This document shows positions 1 through 4,831 of a stretch of 14,250 nucleotides of DNA, piece after piece. The number at the start of each line of letters is the position of its first letter. The stretch's first letter is position 1. Source of the DNA: JAZDOH01 sp043798815 (GTDB lineage: Bacteria > Patescibacteriota > Gracilibacteria > UM-FILTER-43-11); NCBI GenBank assembly GCA_043798815.1, contig JAZDOH010000054.1, forward strand, positions 1-14,250, given 5' to 3'. The translations under genes were made by a program, and so were the position numbers. The notes under the pieces were generated by a model, which did no database searches, had not been told where the DNA came from, and saw nothing but the letters and a program-made list of their open reading frames with translations.

Positions 1-54
1 CTGCCCGCTCCCGGCCAAGCGCCGGATTTGGAGGCATTGAAAGCAAAATTCTAG
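1..54 (+). CDS. possible C-terminal end of an upstream gene (partial)
   Basis: Frame 1 is open from the window edge to a TAG at 52-54 and reads LPAPGQAPDLEALKAKF. A Pro/Ala linker followed by a short charged helix would be an ordinary protein tail, and no other gene covers this stretch. With only 17 residues the family cannot be named and chance is a real alternative. If real, it would be the only gene here that ends in TAG rather than TAA. Confidence 0.3.
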   Translation: MPAPGQAPDLEALKAKF

Positions 55-100
55 GCTTGATTTCATCGTCACTACGCAGGTAATTTGCCAGACTCCTTTT

Positions 101-109
101 TGGTATGTT
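101..109 (+). promoter_or_regulatory. weak extended -10 promoter candidate for the 145 gene
   Basis: TGGTATGTT matches the extended -10 pattern TGn followed by a 4/6 match to TATAAT. It would start transcription near 116, leaving a leader of about 29 nt. A TTGCCA at 85-90 resembles a -35 box, but the spacing of 13 bp is too short, so the case rests on the -10 alone. Confidence 0.3.
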
Positions 110-144
110 AGTATTATTACGTCTTAACTTTTAATTTAAAAACT

Positions 145-621
145 ATGGGATTAACTGAGAGTACAAAGGCTAGTCCGGAAACGCGGGCTACTGAAGAAGA
201 AAGGGGTAGAGTAAGGGGGATTTTAGGGAAAAAGGGCTACACAGTGCTAAATGATGACAGGGTATTTGGGCCAGTAGGTGAAAGGGTTCTAAATGATGTT
301 GTACTTATAGGCCATTCACAAGGGGTAGAAATTAGGCGCGGAACAATAGTCGGCATTGTTACTGTTTGTGATCCTGAGTATCCCAGCGGAAAAAAGCTCC
401 AAACAGATCTATTAACGGTGGTGGCGCTTCGTCAGTTAACGGGCGAAAGGTGTCGCTATGATCAAGGACGCGATCTTTTTGTCGACAATCAAGGTAACCC
501 TGTCAGAAGGGAATCCTTCGATACGTCAGACGGTATCGTGGAGGTGAAGAACGGGAGGGTAAGGTGTATCGCTAAAGGTGATGATCCTTGCGGAGGGGTT
601 CATAGAGGAATGAGATATTAA
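145..621 (+). CDS. hypothetical protein, 158 aa, paralogous to the next gene
   Basis: I do not recognise this family. The protein is soluble, with no signal peptide or membrane segment. It has a charged N-terminus (residues 1-20), a basic segment RGRVRGILGKKGYTV (20-34), a beta-rich middle, and a C-terminal strand pair around residues 128-142 followed by Cys149. The basic segment and the C-terminal strand pair reappear in the 86-aa product of the next gene, which starts 3 nt after this stop, so the two are probably co-transcribed paralogues. The ATG at 145 is the first good start after the open frame begins, and no Shine-Dalgarno site precedes it. Codon use (many AGG, AGA and ATA codons) differs from the ATP synthase genes, which would fit an accessory gene. 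Function unknown. Confidence 0.7.
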   Translation: MGLTESTKASPETRATEEERGRVRGILGKKGYTVLNDDRVFGPVGERVLNDVVLIGHSQGVEIRRGTIVGIVTVCDPEYPSGKKLQTDLLTVVALRQLTGERCRYDQGRDLFVDNQGNPVRRESFDTSDGIVEVKNGRVRCIAKGDDPCGGVHRGMRY

Positions 622-624
622 AAT

Positions 625-885
625 ATGAAAAGAGCACCTGATAGACCTGAAATAACAGAAGATTTGTCGCTCCCGGTAGCACCGCTAGCATTCAGAAGAA
701 GGATTAAGGGGCTTTTGGGGGATATAGGTTATCAAGTAGGAACCTGTAAAGTTACGAAGGGTGGGCAAGCTGTTAGCAAAAGAACTATCCGATTAACTAC
801 GGGCATGAAAGTGGTTACTGATCCTGATGGCAAAATAGTGAGAATAATTACATCTGGTGGTCGCGCTTGTACACGCTTTCCGTAA
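625..885 (+). CDS. hypothetical protein, 86 aa, short paralogue of the 145 gene
   Basis: No recognised family. Residues 24-38 (RRRIKGLLGDIGYQV) match residues 20-34 of the preceding protein at 8 of 15 positions. The end, with its G-x-x-V...G-x-I/V-x-x-I strand pair (about 60-75) and Cys81, parallels the end of that protein. It therefore looks like the same fold with the middle roughly 45 residues missing. The start follows the upstream stop by 3 nt, which implies one transcript. A strong hairpin overlaps its last codons and stop. No signal peptide or transmembrane helix is visible. Confidence 0.65.
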   Translation: MKRAPDRPEITEDLSLPVAPLAFRRRIKGLLGDIGYQVGTCKVTKGGQAVSKRTIRLTTGMKVVTDPDGKIVRIITSGGRACTRFP

Positions 886-902
886 ATCAACAGCGTGTGC
901 AA
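867..902 (+). terminator. hairpin over the stop of the 625 gene, possible terminator
   Basis: TTGTACACGC (867-876) pairs with GCGTGTGCAA (893-902) over 10 bp with one T-G wobble. The 16-nt loop contains the TAA at 883-885. No clean T-run follows (TAGATTATTT), so it is not a textbook intrinsic terminator. Its position between a gene end and the next promoter at 911 still fits termination or transcript protection. Confidence 0.4.
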
Positions 903-910
903 TAGATTAT

Positions 911-939
911 TTGACCAAGCCGTGTTTTTTTGCTATAAT
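911..939 (+). promoter_or_regulatory. sigma70-type promoter for the 967 gene
   Basis: TTGACC (911-916), a 17-bp spacer and TATAAT (934-939) form a near-perfect housekeeping promoter. An upstream TG (931-932) adds an extended -10. Transcription should begin near 946, giving a leader of about 21 nt. This decides the start of the next gene, because any start before about 946 would lie inside the promoter. Confidence 0.85.
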
Positions 940-966
940 ATACAAGTAAAATTAATCTTTTATCTT

Positions 967-1440
967 ATGGCTGCCCCCCTTAAACCGAGCGTAGAACCCG
1001 TTTCTCCAGAAAAAGTTGGCAGAGATGCTCTTGCCATAGCAGATGATATGGCTAGGAGAGAAAATCTTATTGAAACAAGAGATGCTAAGAGCGGGCTTTC
1101 AGGAAAGTGGAGAGTTGAACATGGATTGGGCGATGGTAGAACGGCCGTGATAGTGCTCGATGGTGAAAAGGATCTAACTGGTAGATGGAGGCATGAAACA
1201 CGACTTGAAGTCAGTATTTTTCGTGGAGGTAATGATTTGGAGCTAGGTGTTAAACTCTGTCCTCCTAATTTTAGTGAAACAGATTATTTAATCGCACCCA
1301 AAGGAGCCCAATCTGCCAATGCCTTCAGCGTTTTAGCTCCGGCACTCTCAACAGTCAAAAAACTCAGAGGCTTGGATGCCGCAAGTGTCGTAGAAGGCGC
1401 AAGAGCGGCAACGGAAGAAGTTGTTTCGCCTCAGACATAA
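967..1440 (+). CDS. hypothetical protein, 157 aa
   Basis: Unrecognised family. The open frame extends back to a GTG at 895, but the promoter at 911-939 lies inside that extension, so the ATG at 967 (MAAPLKPSVEP...) is the likely start. The protein is soluble and acidic to neutral. It opens with a Pro-rich stretch, then a helix (about 14-35), then a central beta-rich part (about 45-100) with alternating strands and turns such as LDGEKDLTGRW, and ends with an Ala-rich helix (about 110-150). There is no signal peptide. Its TAA is immediately followed by the reverse-strand stop of trxB with no gap, and I see no terminator between the two convergent genes. Function unknown. Confidence 0.7.
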   Translation: MAAPLKPSVEPVSPEKVGRDALAIADDMARRENLIETRDAKSGLSGKWRVEHGLGDGRTAVIVLDGEKDLTGRWRHETRLEVSIFRGGNDLELGVKLCPPNFSETDYLIAPKGAQSANAFSVLAPALSTVKKLRGLDAASVVEGARAATEEVVSPQT

Positions 1441-2364
1441 TTATTCCTGGCCCTCTAGCCAGTTTCTGGCGTCGATGGCGGCCATGCAGCCGCTTCCGGC
1501 TGAAGTGATGGCTTGGCGGTACCGGTGATCCACACAGTCGCCGGCGGCAAAGACGCCTTCGACATTCGTCATGGTGTTTTTTTTGTGCAGAATGTAGCCC
1601 TTTTCGTCTTTTTCTACTGCGTTTTCCAAAAATCTCGTCGCAGGATCGTGGCCGATGGCTAAAAACATGCCATCGAGCTGTAATTCGGAGGTAGCGTCGG
1701 TTTTAGTGTCACGCAGGCGCAAACCCGTGACCTTTTTTTCGCCCAGCACTTCGTCAATCGTTTTATTGAGTAAAAATTCGATTTTTGGATTCTTTTCCGC
1801 CCGATCCAGCATGATTTTACTGGCCCGGAACTCTTCTCTGCGATGGATGACATACACCTTTGAAGCGAGATGAGCCAAAAAATTGGCTTCCTCCATGGCG
1901 CTGTCTCCGCCGCCAATAATCGCCACAACTTTGTTTTTAAAGAAAAATCCATCGCAAGTGGCGCAAGTGGAAACGCCTTTGGCCCACAAACGCTGTTCTG
2001 AGGGGATTCCGAGTGTCCGGGACTTGGCGCCTGTGGCGATGATCACCGCACGGCCCTGATACCCCTCGTCATCCGCATAAACCGCGAAAGGACGCTTGGA
2101 AAAATCCACCTTGGTGGTGTCTTTTGTAACATACTGAGCCCCAAATCTTTCCGCCTGGGCGCGCATTTCCTGCATCAGCTTTTTTCCCTCCACGCCATCT
2201 TTAAAGCCTGGAAAATTCTCAATGACCGTGGTGGTGGTCAGTTGCCCTCCCGGCTGCCAGCCTTCGAGTAAAAGCACACTCAAATCCGCACGCCCCGCGT
2301 AAAGCGCCGCCGTATATCCCGCCGGCCCGGCGCCAATGATAATGAGATCGTATATTTTTGACAT
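1441..2364 (-). CDS. trxB: thioredoxin-disulfide reductase
   Basis: A cytoplasmic flavoenzyme that moves electrons from NADPH through FAD and a Cys pair to thioredoxin. The 307-aa length is normal for the low-molecular-weight family. Motifs appear in order: FAD-binding GAGPAG (11-16), the redox-active CATC pair (134-137) followed by DG, NADPH-binding GGGDSA (151-156), HRREEFRA (174-181), whose arginines usually hold the NADPH 2'-phosphate, and the C-terminal FAD motif AAGDC (273-277). The Arg-rich motif suggests NADPH rather than NADH, which is inference from the family. The ATG at 2364 lies 6 nt after a perfect TATAAT, so the mRNA is probably leaderless. The gene is divergent from the lipoprotein gene and directly abuts the convergent 967 gene. 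No thioredoxin gene is seen in this window. Confidence 0.96.
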   Translation of the reverse strand: MSKIYDLIIIGAGPAGYTAALYAGRADLSVLLLEGWQPGGQLTTTTVIENFPGFKDGVEGKKLMQEMRAQAERFGAQYVTKDTTKVDFSKRPFAVYADDEGYQGRAVIIATGAKSRTLGIPSEQRLWAKGVSTCATCDGFFFKNKVVAIIGGGDSAMEEANFLAHLASKVYVIHRREEFRASKIMLDRAEKNPKIEFLLNKTIDEVLGEKKVTGLRLRDTKTDATSELQLDGMFLAIGHDPATRFLENAVEKDEKGYILHKKNTMTNVEGVFAAGDCVDHRYRQAITSAGSGCMAAIDARNWLEGQE

Positions 2365-2370
2365 GGCTGC

Positions 2371-2379
2371 ATTATAGCA
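2371..2379 (-). promoter_or_regulatory. extended -10 promoter of trxB, leaderless
   Basis: On the reverse strand TGCTATAAT gives a perfect -10 with the extended TG. No convincing -35 box lies 16-18 bp upstream. Only 6 nt separate the -10 from the ATG, placing the likely first transcribed base at or next to the A of the start codon. Confidence 0.75.
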
Positions 2380-2427
2380 AAAAAAGGCCTGGATTTTGTT
2401 TTAAATTTTCCTAGGCTTTTTATTTCC

Positions 2428-2456
2428 TTGACAAAATGTAAATTTACATTTAAATT
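2428..2456 (+). promoter_or_regulatory. promoter of the lipoprotein gene, leaderless
   Basis: A perfect TTGACA (2428-2433) is followed by a 17-bp spacer and TAAATT (2451-2456, 4/6 match). The -10 ends 6 nt before the ATG at 2463, the same distance as at trxB on the other strand. The predicted start of transcription is the start codon itself. Confidence 0.65.
2434..2451. promoter_or_regulatory. 18-bp perfect palindrome, probable operator
   Basis: AAATGTAAATTTACATTT is a perfect dyad centred between 2442 and 2443. It fills the spacer between the -35 and -10 boxes of the lipoprotein promoter, a classic place for a dimeric repressor. The core TGTAAATTTACA does not let me name the regulator. It lies about 70 bp from the trxB start, so it could also affect that gene. 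Confidence 0.6.
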
Positions 2457-2462
2457 CATGCT

Positions 2463-3113
2463 ATGAATTTAAAAGCAATAGCATTAACTTTAGTGGCAGC
2501 TTGTTCCGCGCCCAATGCGCACCGACGGGAACATGCGCCAGCTCCTGCTTCGCATTTTGTTCCAGCGGGTGATCCTCCAAAACCTTTTAAATATGAATGG
2601 GGGAATGATCCCGAGATGGACGAGCGCGCAATAGAGGCATTAGTCGGGCATCATGTTGAACAAGCACGTTATGCGTTGTTGACATGCCTTCGAAGACAAC
2701 TCTTTGGAAAACCCACAGGAGGTGAAGGCTGTGGAATACCATCATTAGACACCAATACGATAGATGAAAACCTGGCTGAGATTGGTGTTCCCAGTCATAT
2801 CAGAGCAAAAATTTTGGCGCTTTTTCTGGAAGATATTAGTAGCGATGATATGGCAGACTTTTTAGTGAATTACCTCATTACTCAGGCGCGTAACAGGATG
2901 TTGCTTTGTCCAATCCAACAAATTAATGAAGAACATGAACGAGTATTTGGACGATCCGAACAATCACCTCAGTCTTCAGAAGATTTAGATTGTGAAGAGG
3001 ATCCATTCGATCCTGATAGGATAAAAAGTGCTTTGGATACGCTTGGTATGCCGAAACGTACTCAAGCAAGAGTTTTCGATGGGTTACGTTTTTTGCCAAA
3101 AGCTAGGCAATAA
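2463..3113 (+). CDS. putative lipoprotein with an internal duplication
   Basis: I do not recognise the family. The N-terminus is a short signal peptide ending in a lipobox, V-A-A-C, with Cys14 as the predicted lipidated residue. A Pro/Ala/His-rich linker to about residue 45 follows. The mature part contains two related mainly helical units, about 63-121 and 137-211. Each starts with a QAR-x(3-4)-L-x-C helix (C75; C149), carries a second Cys after a variable loop (C90; C177), and ends with L-x(2-3)-G-V/M-P followed by R/Q-A and a hydrophobic helix. The paired cysteines suggest one disulfide per unit, which would fit an extracytoplasmic location. The start is set by the promoter 6 nt upstream. 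The signal peptide is short and has only one Lys, so secretion is likely but not certain. Confidence 0.7.
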   Translation: MNLKAIALTLVAACSAPNAHRREHAPAPASHFVPAGDPPKPFKYEWGNDPEMDERAIEALVGHHVEQARYALLTCLRRQLFGKPTGGEGCGIPSLDTNTIDENLAEIGVPSHIRAKILALFLEDISSDDMADFLVNYLITQARNRMLLCPIQQINEEHERVFGRSEQSPQSSEDLDCEEDPFDPDRIKSALDTLGMPKRTQARVFDGLRFLPKARQ

Positions 3114-3135
3114 ACAGAAAAAGGTGCGCTGTTGG

Positions 3136-3215
3136 TTATTTTCTTTTCCTCTTAACTACTTTCAATTGTGCCCAGGGCTTTGCCGAGTTGGGTGACGGCT
3201 TGGGCAAATTTTTGG
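3136..3215 (-). pseudogene. displaced, frameshifted remnant of an atpC 3' end
   Basis: Read on the reverse strand, this stretch gives FAQAVTQLGKAL and then, after a 1-nt shift near 3171-3172, AQLKVVKRKRK and TAA at 3138-3136. The intact atpC ends FASAAAQLGKAL-AQLKVVKRKRK. A hand alignment of 78 bases, skipping the extra C, gives about 77 percent identity. In the last 11 codons every difference is synonymous. The two tails thus diverged while both were under protein-level selection, and this copy broke later. No other part of atpC is present. It lies 1.15 kb from the intact tail in the same orientation, with the HTH-ATPase/STAS-like unit between the two copies. Confidence 0.85.
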
Positions 3216-3218
3216 AAT

Positions 3219-3311
3219 GTATAGGTTTTAAAATTTTTTGTTTAGGTTTTGACTAATTGTTTAGGTTTTGATATAATTTGTATAGGTTTTAAAAAATAAT
3301 GTATAGGTTTT
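3219..3311 (+). repeat. five phased direct repeats (GTWTAGGTTTT)
   Basis: The 11-mer GTATAGGTTTT or GTTTAGGTTTT starts at 3219, 3240, 3259, 3280 and 3301, at steps of 21, 19, 21 and 21 bp, about two helical turns, so all copies face the same side of the DNA. The third copy fills the spacer of the promoter, the second touches the -35 box, and the last two lie in the leader just before the ATG at 3313. This is the geometry of a cooperative operator or of origin iterons. The likeliest ligand is the HTH protein encoded directly downstream, which is inference. Confidence 0.85.
3249..3277 (+). promoter_or_regulatory. promoter of the HTH-ATPase/STAS-like operon
   Basis: TTGACT (3249-3254), 17 bp and a perfect TATAAT (3272-3277). 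Predicted start of transcription is near 3284, giving a leader of about 29 nt that contains most of repeat four and all of repeat five. Any protein on the repeats would cover both promoter boxes. Confidence 0.8.
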
Positions 3312-3312
3312 T

Positions 3313-4035
3313 ATGCCAATTTATAATTACAGCGTTGGGGAAGCGGCAAAAATGCTTAATATTTCTATAGAAACATTAAGGCGATGGGATAGATCAGGCA
3401 AATTGATCGCAGTCCGAACTCAAGGCGGTCAACGCAGATATCCAATAGATTCTATAAAAAGTCTTTTGGCAAAGGATTTATTTTGGAACGCAAAGCTTTG
3501 GGCAATGGGAAGCGAATCGACGCCAAATGAAATATTTTATTGCCAGATAAGACCTTTGTTTGAAGCCAGAAACGCGGCCATGGAGAAGCTATTAAATACG
3601 AAAATTGGCGAAGTTTATTCAATCATATCAAGTTCAGCGGGTGAAATTGGGAATAATTCCTTTGATCACAACTTGGGAAAATGGCCGGATATTCAAGGAC
3701 TCTATTTCGGATATAGTTTCGAAAAACGACAAATTGTGTTGGCTGACAGAGGCTTGGGAATTTTAAAAACGCTTCAGCAAACGATTTCGGATTTATCGGA
3801 TCATAAAGAAGCATTGTACATAGCCTTCACGGAAGTGATAACAGGGAGAGCGCCCGAAAAACGCGGGAATGGTTTAAAATATGTTCGACGGAATGTGGAA
3901 AAAGGGTATTTCAAATTAAAGTTCCAAACAGGCAATGCTGAATTGAATCTTAATGCCGGTGAAACCTTATCAAGAAATAGCATTGGCAGAGCCAAAGAAG
4001 AGATACGGGGATGCTTGGCTCTCATTGAATTCTAA
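3313..4035 (+). CDS. MerR-type HTH fused to a GHKL (anti-sigma-kinase-like) ATPase
   Basis: Residues 5-52 form a MerR/excisionase-type winged helix: a VGEAAKML helix, the ETLRRWDRSGK recognition segment and the GGQRRY wing. After a linker, residues about 95-210 hold the three ATP-binding boxes of the GHKL fold: the N box E111-x-x-N-N115 with DH at 118-119, the G1 box D145-RGLG149, and the G2 box RGNGLKYV (184-191). There is no histidine-phosphotransfer helix, so it resembles SpoIIAB/RsbW-type serine kinases more than two-component kinases. The STAS-like partner begins 12 nt downstream. Inference: ATP binding or phosphorylation of the partner switches DNA binding at the repeats just upstream. 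The family as a fusion is not one I can name, and kinase activity is unproven. The ATG at 3313 follows the last repeat directly, with no Shine-Dalgarno site. Confidence 0.85.
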   Translation: MPIYNYSVGEAAKMLNISIETLRRWDRSGKLIAVRTQGGQRRYPIDSIKSLLAKDLFWNAKLWAMGSESTPNEIFYCQIRPLFEARNAAMEKLLNTKIGEVYSIISSSAGEIGNNSFDHNLGKWPDIQGLYFGYSFEKRQIVLADRGLGILKTLQQTISDLSDHKEALYIAFTEVITGRAPEKRGNGLKYVRRNVEKGYFKLKFQTGNAELNLNAGETLSRNSIGRAKEEIRGCLALIEF

Positions 4036-4047
4036 CAAAAATATACT

Positions 4048-4341
4048 ATGAAAATTCAATTAAAACAATTTGGTGAAACACTGTCTTCCCGACAGGCTGG
4101 AAAAGAGGCATACGCTGGATTTTTATCGTCACTGACCGCCCTTGGCTCAACCGAAATCATTGAAATTGATTTTACAGGCTTATCATCACTTTCACCTTCC
4201 TGGGGGGATGAGTTTTTGAGCCCCTTGTTAAAAAAGCTTGGAGATCAATTAATTTTATTGAACACAGATAATTTATCTGCAAACGCGACGATTGATTTAC
4301 TGGAAGATATCCATCGACTAAAATTCAACAGAAAAAATTAA
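4048..4341 (+). CDS. STAS-like protein (DUF4325 type), partner of the ATPase
   Basis: A 97-aa single-domain protein. The strand-turn-helix core IEIDFTGLSSLSPSWGDEF (38-56) matches the STAS-like DUF4325 pattern: a hydrophobic strand ending in Asp, a Ser-rich turn, then an aromatic residue and a helix with a D-E pair. Ser51 sits where related proteins have the serine before the helix, and in anti-sigma-factor antagonists of the SpoIIAA/RsbV type a serine in this region is phosphorylated by the GHKL partner. The C-terminus has a second strand (LILLN, 68-72) and a helix. It follows the ATPase gene by 12 nt and must share its promoter. Its TAA overlaps the beginning of the ATP synthase operon terminator on the other strand. 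Role inferred: the switching partner or target of the ATPase. Confidence 0.75.
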   Translation: MKIQLKQFGETLSSRQAGKEAYAGFLSSLTALGSTEIIEIDFTGLSSLSPSWGDEFLSPLLKKLGDQLILLNTDNLSANATIDLLEDIHRLKFNRKN

Positions 4342-4365
4342 ACTGCGCTTCGTCCCACCGCAATT
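4332..4365 (-). terminator. intrinsic terminator of the ATP synthase operon
   Basis: On the reverse strand AATTGCG pairs with CGCAGTT (one wobble) around an 11-nt loop, followed by TAATTTTTT. It begins 3 nt after the atpC stop codon. The T-run coincides with the last codons of the convergent STAS-like gene, so the two operons are packed end to end. Confidence 0.65.
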
Positions 4366-4368
4366 GGA

Positions 4369-4827
4369 TTACTTCCTTTTTCTCTTCACCACCTTCAGTT
4401 GTGCCAGGGCTTTTCCGAGTTGAGCGGCGGCGGAAGCGAATTCCTGGTCGGAGAGTCTGAGTCTGCCTTCTTCGTGTTCTTTGAGCACCTTTTCCGCGTG
4501 TTCACGGACCTTCATGGCTTCTTCTTCGTTAATGTCGTCAATCCGCAGAGCGCTGTCGGCGATGATATTCACAAAGCTATTGGGCCGTACTTCCATAAAT
4601 CCACCGGAAATGGCGACGTAGATGTGCTCAGGGTCGTAGATTCCCTCGCCTTCATTCACTTTTAGCTTCAATTCTCCGGCCTGCAGCGCTGTGATTAGCG
4701 GGGCGTGCATGGGCAAGATCGTCACTTCCCCGGTTTTCGTCGGAGCGGTGATGGCTTTGACCTTGCCCTTGAACAGGGTTTTGTCCAAGGTCACGAGATC
4801 GAGGTGAATGTAGAGCTGTTGAGTCAT
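4369..4827 (-). CDS. atpC: F-type ATP synthase epsilon subunit
   Basis: The epsilon subunit of the F1 central stalk, which links gamma to the c ring and can inhibit ATP hydrolysis. The N-terminal beta-sandwich (1 to about 92) includes the typical GEVTILPMHAPL (33-44) and ISGGFMEV (73-80). The C-terminal helical hairpin (about 100-145) has a charged EEEAMKVREHAEKV helix. At 152 aa it is longer than the roughly 135-140 usual, because of a basic end, KVVKRKRK. It is the last gene of the operon, 4 nt after atpD. Its final 80 bases have a degraded second copy 1.15 kb downstream. The basic tail is preserved between the two copies despite synonymous change, so it is probably functional. Confidence 0.96.
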   Translation of the reverse strand: MTQQLYIHLDLVTLDKTLFKGKVKAITAPTKTGEVTILPMHAPLITALQAGELKLKVNEGEGIYDPEHIYVAISGGFMEVRPNSFVNIIADSALRIDDINEEEAMKVREHAEKVLKEHEEGRLRLSDQEFASAAAQLGKALAQLKVVKRKRK

Positions 4828-4831
4828 GGGG

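Noticed and set aside
1655..1952. Small overlapping frames inside trxB on both strands
   Set aside because: They are shadows of the trxB coding frame, which contains all FAD, NADPH and CxxC motifs.
3136..3215. Remnant as a recent tandem duplication of atpC
   Set aside because: About a quarter of the bases differ and those in the conserved end are all synonymous, which does not fit a fresh local copy.
3219..3311. Repeats as a CRISPR array or telomere-like tract
   Set aside because: The repeat is only 11 bp with 8-10 bp between copies, far below CRISPR repeat and spacer lengths, and there are no cas genes. TTTAGG resembles telomeric units only by chance; the copies are not head-to-tail.
3623..4025. 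Two minus-strand frames opposite the HTH-ATPase gene
   Set aside because: The plus-strand protein has a clear HTH and three ATP-binding boxes; the opposite frames have neither motifs nor promoters.
3313..4035. HTH-ATPase as a serine recombinase of the IS607 type or a two-component histidine kinase
   Set aside because: The HTH resembles the IS607 resolvase N-terminus, but no catalytic recombinase domain follows, and there is no phospho-accepting His helix or sensor domain.
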